Of a stretch of DNA of 64,000 nt, positions 16,623 to 24,439 are shown piece after piece (within the stretch, counting starts at the first letter, position 1; each line of letters starts with the position of its first letter). Origin of the DNA: Pustulibacterium marinum (lineage in GTDB: Bacteria; Bacteroidota; Bacteroidia; Flavobacteriales; Flavobacteriaceae); NCBI RefSeq assembly GCF_900116665.1, contig NZ_FPBK01000002.1, positions 240,360 through 304,359 of the forward strand, given 5' to 3'. A program made the position numbers and the translations under genes. The notes beneath the pieces are model-generated. The model did no database searches. It was not told where the DNA came from and saw only the letters and a program-made list of their open reading frames with translations.

Positions 16623-18232
16623 AGCGCATCTATAGGTTCTAGTAAAACAACCGAGAATGGAGTGTTCATTTGTACAAAACCGTCTTTTACCTCTACGGTT
16701 GTATTGCTATAGGTATCGTTTAAAAGTGTTCCATTTATAAAGGAATCTCCAACCGGAAGTTTTTTAGGACCTTCAGGAACGTCTAGACCAATAACAACTT
16801 TGTCATCGTATTTTTCAGAAGAAAAAGTTCTTTTAAAAATATAAGGACTTTCATTTATTATTTCGTGAACACCAGCGCCAACGGTAGGATGTTGTGCTCT
16901 AAATTTTCCTAATTTTTGATAATGTCCAAGTAGGTTTTTGGTGTATGAATCATTTTCAATGCAATCCCAGTTCATAAATGATCTTAAATTGGCATCGCCT
17001 TGTGCATCACTAATTATTAATGGACGTGCAGACTCATCACCGTAATAAATTTGAGATATTCCCGGAGATAACAATAATTTGGTTGCGGCATTGAAAGGTC
17101 TTTTTCTTTCTTTATCAAAAGGGGTTTCATCATCATGTGATGATGTATAGTTAAGAACGGTATATCCTTTTAATTGGGTAGCGAGTTCTTCACTATTTCT
17201 CCTGAAAATGCTTTCATAGTCTTGTTCAGCATCGTATTTAAATTGAAAATTTATGAGTGCATTAAAACCATGATCAAAGTAGTTGACTTTTTGATCACCA
17301 AAGTCATATTGTTTTCCGTTATGTATGTTGTATCCATACACTTCGCCTACCATGAAAAATTTATTGTCGTCTAAAATCTGATCAGGGTTATTGTTTTTCC
17401 ATTGATCAAAAGCAAAGTCAGCTTCTTTTCGAAGAATACTCCAAACATCCTCTTCCACGTGTTTTACGGTATCTACTCGAAAACCATCAATCCCAAATTC
17501 TTTGATATAATTGGTGAGCCATTTAATGATGTAATATTTTGGAGCTCTTGGATATCCTGTTCTTGTAAAGAAATCATCAAGTTCTTGAAGTTCGTAATCT
17601 AATCTATCTTCACGCTTCCATTTTTCAATAAGAAAGTTTGGTAATTCAACATCATTATTGTTTTCAGTTTTGATGTCTGGAAGATTTTTAACCAAAACAC
17701 AATCAGTAGTGGTATCATAAGAGTCATAACTACAAACAGGACCAGTTCTTACCCAATCGTCTGGCCATACTGGATCTTTTTCAGTAACCGGACCGGTATG
17801 ATTGATTACTACGTCCATCAAAAGTCGAATTCCGTGTTCGTGAGCTGTTTTTACAAGTTCGTGTAAATCTTCTTTTGTCCCAAAATTAGGATCTATATTG
17901 GTCCAGTCTTTAGCCCAATATCCGTGAAATCCGTAAGAATTTCCCGAGCCTTCATCTACACAATCATGTATTTGCTCTACAATAGGGGTAAACCAAATAG
18001 CATTAATCCCTAGGTTTGTAAAATAGCCTTCTTTTATTTTTTGAGTAATTCCTTGAAGATCACCTCCCATGAAATTTCTCAGTTTACCACAGCTTTTATT
18101 TCTATCGAAATTGATGTCATTTTCGCTATTACCATTACAAAAACGATCTGTAATTAGAAAGTACACATTGGCACCTTCCCAAATGAATTTTAAATGATCT
18201 TTATTTGAATTTTCAGTAGTATCCATAATCAT
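16619..18232 (-). CDS. Alpha-amylase family glycoside hydrolase (GH13)
   Basis: The 537-residue protein carries all four GH13 motifs: DVVINH (140-145), GFRVDTVKH (250-258, nucleophile Asp254), GEVYG (296-300, acid/base Glu297) and SHDD (365-368). It should hydrolyse alpha-1,4-glucans or maltodextrins. It has Cys pairs (C32, C48, C91, C168, C178) like exported relatives of the MalS type, yet no signal peptide is seen; the N-terminus MDTTENSNKDHLKF is hydrophilic. It is thus either cytoplasmic or exported by an unusual route. ATG at 18226 is an alternative start. The glycan locus to the left (GH43) is not linked. Confidence 0.9.
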   Translation of the reverse strand: MIMDTTENSNKDHLKFIWEGANVYFLITDRFCNGNSENDINFDRNKSCGKLRNFMGGDLQGITQKIKEGYFTNLGINAIWFTPIVEQIHDCVDEGSGNSYGFHGYWAKDWTNIDPNFGTKEDLHELVKTAHEHGIRLLMDVVINHTGPVTEKDPVWPDDWVRTGPVCSYDSYDTTTDCVLVKNLPDIKTENNNDVELPNFLIEKWKREDRLDYELQELDDFFTRTGYPRAPKYYIIKWLTNYIKEFGIDGFRVDTVKHVEEDVWSILRKEADFAFDQWKNNNPDQILDDNKFFMVGEVYGYNIHNGKQYDFGDQKVNYFDHGFNALINFQFKYDAEQDYESIFRRNSEELATQLKGYTVLNYTSSHDDETPFDKERKRPFNAATKLLLSPGISQIYYGDESARPLIISDAQGDANLRSFMNWDCIENDSYTKNLLGHYQKLGKFRAQHPTVGAGVHEIINESPYIFKRTFSSEKYDDKVVIGLDVPEGPKKLPVGDSFINGTLLNDTYSNTTVEVKDGFVQMNTPFSVVLLEPIDAL

Positions 18233-18324
18233 TATTCAAGAAATTGTTAATGAAAAATTTAGGTAATAGAGACTACTTTTGTAGATAGCGAGAATAGATA
18301 AAGTAGCTTTTAGCTTAGAAAAAC

Positions 18325-19107
18325 TTATTTATTTCTATTCAATACTTTATAGTCTTCATAACAACCACTAATTGCATCCAAAATTTGAAGGTCATTAGCG
18401 GTTTCAATAAATCCTTTTGAATAATTACAATAGGTTAAAATTTCTTCAAGCTCAGATTCATCGATTTGTAAAAGTGCAGTTAACGTTTCTCTGTCAAATT
18501 TTGTTGCCAACATGTTTCTAATGGCATCATCCTCTTTCATTTGACGTAACTTTCTCATTTGTTTTCCCTTGTTTCCAAACATGTTGTACAGAAAGTCAGC
18601 AGGGTTAAAAATGGAATTGATGACTCTTGTCACAGCGCTTCTACCGCTACTTCCGGCTTCATAACCAATATCCAAACCAGCAATGGAATAGCGTAAATTA
18701 TCATTAACAGGAGCGTTTTTAGCATCAATATCTAAATAACCTGTAAGATTGTATTGATTGATAACCACATCTTCAAGAGCAAAAGCAAGTTCTGTAAGCT
18801 CTATTTTTGTACCAGGGAAGTTGATCATATCATTAGTTACTCTAACCTTGATAGATTTGAAACCTAAATACGAGAAGTAAAGTGTATCATTAACAGCTGC
18901 ATTCATCGTGAATTCTCCTTCGGTATTTGTTAGAGTACCTTTTACTTTATTTAGATTAAGCACATGCACATTGTCCATAATTTTACCGTCTTGGGCATTT
19001 ACAACTTTTCCGGTAACTATGGTGTCATTTGGAGTTTTTGTAGTTGCATCCTGTCCAAATGCAGTATGAAGTACAAAAAATAGGAGTATGTATAAAGTAT
19101 ATTTCAT
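18325..19107 (-). CDS. Exported carboxypeptidase-regulatory-like domain protein
   Basis: The 260-residue protein has a signal peptide (1-18, ending AFG before QDA). A CarboxypepD_reg-like beta-sandwich follows at about 29-115 (VTGKVVNAQDGKIMDNVHVLNLNKVKGTLTNTEGEFTM), the domain found at the N-terminus of TonB-dependent transporters. The rest is helical and rich in Met and Asp/Glu. No outer-membrane barrel follows, so it is a stand-alone periplasmic or outer-membrane associated protein. Similar proteins are common in flavobacteria but uncharacterised. Confidence 0.85.
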   Translation of the reverse strand: MKYTLYILLFFVLHTAFGQDATTKTPNDTIVTGKVVNAQDGKIMDNVHVLNLNKVKGTLTNTEGEFTMNAAVNDTLYFSYLGFKSIKVRVTNDMINFPGTKIELTELAFALEDVVINQYNLTGYLDIDAKNAPVNDNLRYSIAGLDIGYEAGSSGRSAVTRVINSIFNPADFLYNMFGNKGKQMRKLRQMKEDDAIRNMLATKFDRETLTALLQIDESELEEILTYCNYSKGFIETANDLQILDAISGCYEDYKVLNRNK

Positions 19108-19146
19108 TCAAAAGGCTGTATGGGCGATAAATGTACTAAACATAAA

Positions 19147-19176
19147 AAAAAAATGTGCCATTCGGCACATTTTTTT
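19147..19176 (-). terminator. Terminator after the RNA helicase gene
   Basis: A/T-extended AAATGTGCC (ending 19159), ATTC loop and GGCACATTT (from 19164) form a 13-bp stem with a long poly-A/T flank on each side. It ends the helicase transcript from the right and lies before the next gene start. Confidence 0.82.
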
Positions 19177-19201
19177 AAATATTCTTTAACAAGAAATAGA
19201 A

Positions 19202-20947
19202 TTATCTATTGCTTCGTCTCTTGCTTTTTCCTTTATCAAAAGAACCTTTAGATCTTTTGTTTCCGAAACCACCTTTAGATTTTCCTCTATTGTCGTTTCT
19301 TCTTCCGCCTCCGCCACCATTGCGACGACCACCACTGTTTTTAGAAATTTCAACGTTGATAAATCTACCATCCATTTTAAACTCGCTAAACATGCTTAAA
19401 ATAGCTTCTGTATGAGCAGCTTCTGTATTGAAGAAAGAAAAACTTTCTTTTACATCTACTTTGAAAACATCATCTCTTCCAAGATCTAATTGTTCTTTTA
19501 AGAAGTCTTTCAATGATTTCCAATCGTAACCATCTTTTTCACCAACATTGATGAAATAACGAACATCACCACCAGAAGGAATACTACCGGCATCGTTACT
19601 TCTGTTCTTTCTGTCATTTACAGAAGGTGCATTCAGGTCTTTTGCGTTTTTGTAGTAATTAGCAAAACGGCTAAACTCTACAGAAATCATCTTTTTAATC
19701 AATTCTTCTCTGTCGATTCCTTTAAGGACATCGTTGATTGCAGGAATAAAATTATCAACTTCGTGATTAATCTCAGTTTCTTTAATTTTACTTGCTAAGT
19801 GGAATAATTGAATCTCACAGATTTCTTCAGAATTTGGTATTTGCTTTGCATCAAATTTTGTTTTGATGATGCGCTCAATAGCACCAATCTTACGGAATTC
19901 ACTTCTGGTAATAATAACCATAGAAACTCCCGATTTTCCAGCTCTACCAGTTCTACCACTACGGTGTGTATAGGTTTCTATCTCATCTGGTAGTTGGTAG
20001 TTGATTACGTGTGTGACATCATCTACATCAATTCCACGAGCGGCAACGTCTGTTGCAACAAGCATTTGAATTTGACGATTTCTAAAAGATTTCATCACCA
20101 AATCACGTTGGTTCTGACTCAAATCGCCATGTAATGCAGCTGCGTTGTAACCGTCTTCTACTAGTTTTTCTGCAACACTTTGTGTGTCTCTTTTCGTTCT
20201 ACAAAAAATTACTGAGAAAATATCAGGATTTGCATCGGCCAATCTTTTCAACGCCAAATAACGATCTCTACCAGAAACCATATAATATTCGTGTTGAACA
20301 TTTTTAGAAGATGCATTCTTTGTACCCACTGTAATTTCATATGGGTTAGACATGAATTCGCTAGCAATACTAGCTACTTCTCTTGGCATAGTTGCAGAGA
20401 ATAACCACGTATTTTTCTCTCTTGGCGTATGCGATAGGATAGAAGTAATGTCTTCATAGAATCCCATGTTTAGCATTTCATCTGCTTCGTCTAAAACACA
20501 AGTATGAATATTGGTAATATCCACCATGTTTCTACGAATCATATCTTGCATTCTTCCAGGCGTTGCTACAACAATGTGAGCTCCTCTTCTTACTTCTTTC
20601 GCTTGCTCTGTGATGCTAGCTCCACCATAAATTGCAACTACTCTAAGGCCTTTTACATACTTAGAATAATTTTTTAATTCTTGAGTGATTTGTAAACAAA
20701 GTTCACGTGTTGGGGACAGGATTAACCCTTGTGTTTCTCTGCTGTTTGCGTCAATTTTTTGAATTAAAGGAAAGCCGAAAGCAGCCGTTTTTCCTGTTCC
20801 TGTTTGTGCTAGCGCTACCATATCGGTATCTTTTGCTAGTAGGACCGGAATAGCTTTGTCTTGTACTTCTGAAGGTGTTTCAAAGCCCATGTCTTTGATG
20901 GCATTCAATAGCTGTTCGTTCAGTCCTAATTGTTCAAATGTGTTCAT
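19202..20947 (-). CDS. DEAD-box RNA helicase with DbpA-type RNA-binding domain
   Basis: The 581-residue protein has helicase motifs I AQTGTGKT (47-54), II DEAD (153-156), III SAT and VI HRSGRTGRAG. A DbpA RNA-binding domain at about 458-545 (RYFINVGEKDGYDWKSLKDFL) follows; in DbpA/CsdA relatives it targets 23S rRNA. The last 30-odd residues are a Gly/Arg/Lys-rich tail for nonspecific RNA binding. It likely acts in ribosome assembly or cold adaptation. The frame is open upstream to 20971, but a TACCTTTG promoter element (20969-20976) overlaps it. Met at 20947 (MNTFEQLGL, the usual family start) is therefore the real start. Confidence 0.94.
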   Translation of the reverse strand: MNTFEQLGLNEQLLNAIKDMGFETPSEVQDKAIPVLLAKDTDMVALAQTGTGKTAAFGFPLIQKIDANSRETQGLILSPTRELCLQITQELKNYSKYVKGLRVVAIYGGASITEQAKEVRRGAHIVVATPGRMQDMIRRNMVDITNIHTCVLDEADEMLNMGFYEDITSILSHTPREKNTWLFSATMPREVASIASEFMSNPYEITVGTKNASSKNVQHEYYMVSGRDRYLALKRLADANPDIFSVIFCRTKRDTQSVAEKLVEDGYNAAALHGDLSQNQRDLVMKSFRNRQIQMLVATDVAARGIDVDDVTHVINYQLPDEIETYTHRSGRTGRAGKSGVSMVIITRSEFRKIGAIERIIKTKFDAKQIPNSEEICEIQLFHLASKIKETEINHEVDNFIPAINDVLKGIDREELIKKMISVEFSRFANYYKNAKDLNAPSVNDRKNRSNDAGSIPSGGDVRYFINVGEKDGYDWKSLKDFLKEQLDLGRDDVFKVDVKESFSFFNTEAAHTEAILSMFSEFKMDGRFINVEISKNSGGRRNGGGGGRRNDNRGKSKGGFGNKRSKGSFDKGKSKRRSNR

Positions 20948-20968
20948 ATAGGTATTTAAAATTGGCTG

Positions 20969-20976
20969 CAAAGGTA
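20969..20976 (-). promoter_or_regulatory. Promoter -7 element of the RNA helicase gene
   Basis: TACCTTTG on the minus strand, 21 bp upstream of the chosen ATG 20947, matches TAnnTTTG. It decides the helicase start, because an ATG at 20971 would lie inside the promoter. Confidence 0.6.
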
Positions 20977-21067
20977 GGTTTAATTATTGGTAATGAATAA
21001 TTTATAATTAAATATATTTTTGTATGCAGCTGTGAAATAATCGTATTTCTCTTGAAATTGAGTTAAC

Positions 21068-21640
21068 TTATTTTTGAAGAAAGGCCACCAGTTTTTTCAT
21101 AGCTAAACCTCTGTGGCTGATACTGTTTTTTTCTACTGATGAAAGTTCTGCAAATGTTTTTCTATAGCCTTCTGGTTGAAAAACAGGATCATAGCCAAAA
21201 CCTTGCTCACCTTGTTTTTCTTTGGTAATAGCGCCTTTGGCAATCCCTTCAAAGGTGTGTAATGCTTCTCCTTGAACCAATGCTATTACGGTTTTAAACT
21301 GTGCTTGGCGATTATTTTTATGAGCTAATTCCGTTAATAATTTTTCCATATTGGCTTCAGCATTTTTGTTTTCGCCTGCATAACGTGCAGAATAGACTCC
21401 CGGAGCGCCATTCAAAGCGGCAACTTCTAGCCCGGTATCGTCTGCGAAACAATCGTAACCATAATGTTCTTTAACATATTGAGCTTTTAAAATAGCATTG
21501 CCTTCAATGGTTTCAGCAGTTTCAGGAATTTCTTCATGACAGCCTATATCGGCTAATCCTAGCACTTCATAGGCGTCTCCTAGAATTTGCTTGATTTCTT
21601 TTAATTTGTTGAGGTTTCCTGTTGCAAATACAATCTTCAT
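21068..21640 (-). CDS. rdgB: Non-canonical purine NTP pyrophosphatase (RdgB/HAM1)
   Basis: The 190-residue enzyme removes ITP, dITP and XTP from nucleotide pools by releasing pyrophosphate. Seen: [12 protein letters not shown] for triphosphate binding, [24 protein letters not shown] (metal and base site), FGYDPVF and the C-terminal SHRGLA. It starts 2 bp after rlmH, so the two form an operon led by rlmH. Confidence 0.95.
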   Translation of the reverse strand: MKIVFATGNLNKLKEIKQILGDAYEVLGLADIGCHEEIPETAETIEGNAILKAQYVKEHYGYDCFADDTGLEVAALNGAPGVYSARYAGENKNAEANMEKLLTELAHKNNRQAQFKTVIALVQGEALHTFEGIAKGAITKEKQGEQGFGYDPVFQPEGYRKTFAELSSVEKNSISHRGLAMKKLVAFLQK

Positions 21641-21642
21641 AA

Positions 21643-22116
21643 TTATTGATGGTGGTAAGGTTCGTTTCTTAAAATGGTAAAAGCTCGGTACAATTGCTCC
21701 ACCAAAAATAGACGTACCATTTGGTGAGAGAATGTCATAGCAGATAACGATATTTTTCCTTGTGATTTTTGATAAATTGTTTCAGAAAAACCATAAGGCC
21801 CGCCAATGACTAGAACTAGTTGTTTGGTTCCTGCATTCATTTTTTTCTGGATGTATTCAGAAAATTTAATGGAGGAAAAACTCTTTCCACCTTCGTCTAG
21901 CAAGACCAAAACATCTGTTGGTTGAAGTTTTTTAAGAATTAATTCTCCTTCCTTTTCTTTTTGTTGTGCTTCCGAAAGATTTTTAGAATTTTTTATATCT
22001 GGAATGATATCCAATTCAAAATTCACATAAAAACCAAGACGTTTTTCGTAAATATGAATAAGTTCAGAGAGTTGTTTGCTATCGGTTTTTCCAACCGCTA
22101 TCACCTTTATCTTCAT
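21643..22116 (-). CDS. rlmH: 23S rRNA pseudouridine-1915 N3-methyltransferase
   Basis: The 157-residue SPOUT methyltransferase modifies pseudouridine 1915 of 23S rRNA in the assembled 70S ribosome. It has [11 protein letters not shown] and the C-terminal [32 protein letters not shown], which form the knotted SAM site and the conserved YHx end. The frame extends to 22134, but the family length is about 157, and a TATATTTG promoter lies at 22121-22128. ATG 22116 ([11 protein letters not shown]) is therefore the start, only 4 nt from the promoter element. Confidence 0.95.
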   Translation of the reverse strand: MKIKVIAVGKTDSKQLSELIHIYEKRLGFYVNFELDIIPDIKNSKNLSEAQQKEKEGELILKKLQPTDVLVLLDEGGKSFSSIKFSEYIQKKMNAGTKQLVLVIGGPYGFSETIYQKSQGKISLSAMTFSHQMVRLFLVEQLYRAFTILRNEPYHHQ

Positions 22117-22120
22117 GCTG

Positions 22121-22128
22121 CAAATATA
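22121..22128 (-). promoter_or_regulatory. Promoter -7 element of rlmH-rdgB
   Basis: TATATTTG on the minus strand, followed by CAGC and then the rlmH ATG. The very small gap implies a leaderless or nearly leaderless mRNA. Confidence 0.6.
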
Positions 22129-22201
22129 CGGCAAGCTTTATAAAACCAAACATAGATTGGTTACCAAGGAATTTTCATACTTTAGCTACAAATTTTAGAT
22201 C

Positions 22202-23059
22202 ATGATTTCAGAAGCTCAATTACAAGATGAGTTATCCATTATTATAGCCAATGCTATTAGAGAAGATGTAGGCGAAGGCGATCATAGTTCTTTAGCGTGT
22301 ATTCCAAAAGAAGCGCAGGGAAAAGCAAAATTATTAGTAAAAGACAATGGGGTAATAGCTGGTGTTCAATTTGCTAAAATGATTTTGAATTATGTAGATC
22401 CATTATTAGAAACTGAAACCTTTATTCATGATGGTCAACAGGTGAAGGAAGGAGATGTAGTTTTTTACGTAACCGGTTCGTCACAATCGATACTGAAGGC
22501 AGAACGTTTTTTGTTGAATTCTATGCAGCGCATGAGCGCCATTGCTACTAAAACTAGATATTTTCAGGATTTATTAGCAGGAACTCATACCAAAATTTTA
22601 GATACACGAAAGACAACACCAGGAATAAGAGCATTGGAAAAATGGGCTGTAAAGATAGGTGGAGGTGAAAATCACCGTTTTGCTTTGTACGATATGATCA
22701 TGCTAAAAGATAATCATATTGATTTTGCTGGCGGAATCACCAAAGCCATTGAAAAAACACAACAATATTTGTCCGAAATTCATAAGGATTTAAAAATTAT
22801 AGTAGAGGCACGTGATTTAGCAGAGGTAGAAGAAATTTTACAAAGCGGCGGCGTTCACCGTATTTTACTCGACAATTTTTCTTTTGAAGATACCAAAACT
22901 GCCGTGGCTATGATTGGCGATCAGTGTCAAACAGAATCTTCTGGAAACATAAATGAAGAAACTATTAGAAAGTATGCCGAGTGCGGTGTAGATTATATTT
23001 CTTCGGGTGCACTTACGCATTCTGTTTATAATATGGATTTAAGCTTAAAAGCAATGTAA
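22202..23059 (+). CDS. nadC: Nicotinate-nucleotide pyrophosphorylase (quinolinate phosphoribosyltransferase)
   Basis: The 285-residue enzyme makes nicotinate mononucleotide from quinolinate and PRPP, the third step of de novo NAD synthesis. Active-site segments are intact: ILDTRKTTPGIRALEKWAVKIGGGENHR and DMIMLKDNHIDFAGG, plus C-terminal SGNINEETIRKYAECGVDYISSGALTHS for phosphate binding. A weak promoter precedes it (TTG 22157-22159, 18 bp, TACTTTAG 22178-22185). It heads an apparent operon nadC-yihY-DUF2147-priA with gaps of 0, 1 and 14 bp. Confidence 0.96.
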   Translation: MISEAQLQDELSIIIANAIREDVGEGDHSSLACIPKEAQGKAKLLVKDNGVIAGVQFAKMILNYVDPLLETETFIHDGQQVKEGDVVFYVTGSSQSILKAERFLLNSMQRMSAIATKTRYFQDLLAGTHTKILDTRKTTPGIRALEKWAVKIGGGENHRFALYDMIMLKDNHIDFAGGITKAIEKTQQYLSEIHKDLKIIVEARDLAEVEEILQSGGVHRILLDNFSFEDTKTAVAMIGDQCQTESSGNINEETIRKYAECGVDYISSGALTHSVYNMDLSLKAM

Positions 23060-23992
23060 ATGTCTGCAGAAGTAGAAGCGAGATTGCAAAAAATACCCGT
23101 TGTAAAAAATCTTGTAAAGCTTTTGAAAGGTGTAAAACTGAAAGCTTTAGAAGGTTTGTCGCTCTACGATGTATTGGAAATGTACACATACGGAATTGTA
23201 AAAGGTGCTTTAACGTATAGAGCTGCTGCAATTTCGTATAGTTTTTTTATCGCAATATTTCCGTTTTTACTGTTTTTGATGAACTTGATTCCATACGTGC
23301 CTATAGAGGATTTCCAGCATAATTTTTTGGCATTTGTAGAGTCGCTGTTGCCACCCAAAACGGCGTCTTGGTTTGATCCGGTTTTAGAAGATATTGCCAA
23401 TCGTAAACGAGGAGGATTGTTATCATCGGTTTTTCTTTTGTCTATTTTTTTAATGGCGAACGGAATCAATTCCATTTTTGGAGGATTTGAAAATTCATAT
23501 CATAAAAAAATCAAAAGGAATTATTTTCGGCAATACGCAGTTTCGGTTGCGGTAGCGCTTATGTTAGCCATTCTATTTTTGGTGTTTACCGTGCTTTATC
23601 TATACTTTGAGGTAGATTTTGACGAATTTATGCGTCGTAGTTTTACCACGTACGGGCAAATTGCCAGAGAAGATTCGGGATTTTCATTTGTGAAAGTTTT
23701 GTTATTTGTAGGCTTAATCTATTTATCAACTTCAATTTTATATTATTTTGGTACTGTTGACGGGAAAGAATCACGTTTTTTTTCGTCGGGAGCATTGTTA
23801 ACCACCATTTTAATTATTGTAACCACCTACCTTTTCGGTATTTATATTGAAAATTTTAGTCAGTATAACGAATTGTATGGTTCCATTGGTGCGTTGTTAA
23901 TCTTTATGTTGTACATCTGGTTGAATTCCAATATTTTATTATTAGGTTTTGAACTGAATGCTTCTTTAACAAGTCTGAAAAATAAATTTTGA
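23060..23992 (+). CDS. YihY/BrkB-family inner-membrane protein
   Basis: The 310-residue protein has about six transmembrane helices and the family core TYRAAAISYSFFIAIFPFLLFLMNLIPYV. Its later segments include NSIFGGFENSYHKKIKR and YGSIGALLIFMLYIWLNSNILLLGFELNA. This family was once annotated as ribonuclease BN; that activity belongs to a different protein, and the role of YihY is unknown. The ATG follows the nadC stop with no gap, which implies coupled translation. Confidence 0.92.
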   Translation: MSAEVEARLQKIPVVKNLVKLLKGVKLKALEGLSLYDVLEMYTYGIVKGALTYRAAAISYSFFIAIFPFLLFLMNLIPYVPIEDFQHNFLAFVESLLPPKTASWFDPVLEDIANRKRGGLLSSVFLLSIFLMANGINSIFGGFENSYHKKIKRNYFRQYAVSVAVALMLAILFLVFTVLYLYFEVDFDEFMRRSFTTYGQIAREDSGFSFVKVLLFVGLIYLSTSILYYFGTVDGKESRFFSSGALLTTILIIVTTYLFGIYIENFSQYNELYGSIGALLIFMLYIWLNSNILLLGFELNASLTSLKNKF

Positions 23993-23993
23993 T

Positions 23994-24425
23994 ATGTTGA
24001 TACAAAAAATAGTTCTGGTATGTCTTTTGGTAGTTATTCAATTTTCTGCTTTTTCGCAAGAGGTAGTCGGAAAATGGAAAATGATTGATGATGAAAATGG
24101 AAAAGCCAGATCTATTGTTCAGATTTATGAAAAGGACGGGAAAATCTTCGGAAAAGTTTTAGAGTTGCTAGATCCTAAAAAGAAAGATGCCGTTTGTAAA
24201 GAGTGCGATGATTACCGAAAAGACAAAAAAGTAGAAGGAATGGTGGTTATTGAAGATATGCAGAAAGAAGGCAGTACTTATAAAGACGGACAAATATTAA
24301 ATCCAGATTCAGGAAAATTCTATCGATGCAAAATTTGGTTAGATGAAGATAATTCAGAACTTTTGCATGTGCGAGGCTATCTAGCGTTTTTCTACAGAAC
24401 TCAAACTTGGCACCGCGTTAACTAA
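23994..24425 (+). CDS. DUF2147 exported protein
   Basis: The 143-residue protein has a signal peptide (1-21, ending AFS before QEV). A DUF2147 domain follows: VVGKWKMIDDENGKARSIVQIYEKDGKIFGKVLELL, a CKECDDY cysteine pair, then GQILNPDSGKFYRCKIWLDEDNSELLHVRGYL. The fold resembles a lipocalin-like barrel, and the CxxC may form a disulfide. It begins 1 bp after yihY. Function is not known. Confidence 0.9.
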   Translation: MLIQKIVLVCLLVVIQFSAFSQEVVGKWKMIDDENGKARSIVQIYEKDGKIFGKVLELLDPKKKDAVCKECDDYRKDKKVEGMVVIEDMQKEGSTYKDGQILNPDSGKFYRCKIWLDEDNSELLHVRGYLAFFYRTQTWHRVN

Positions 24426-24439
24426 CCAGAAATTTATAC

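Noticed and set aside
18274-18281. TACTTTTG promoter-like element on the plus strand
   Set aside because: No plus-strand gene follows; it lies between minus-strand genes and is likely a chance match.
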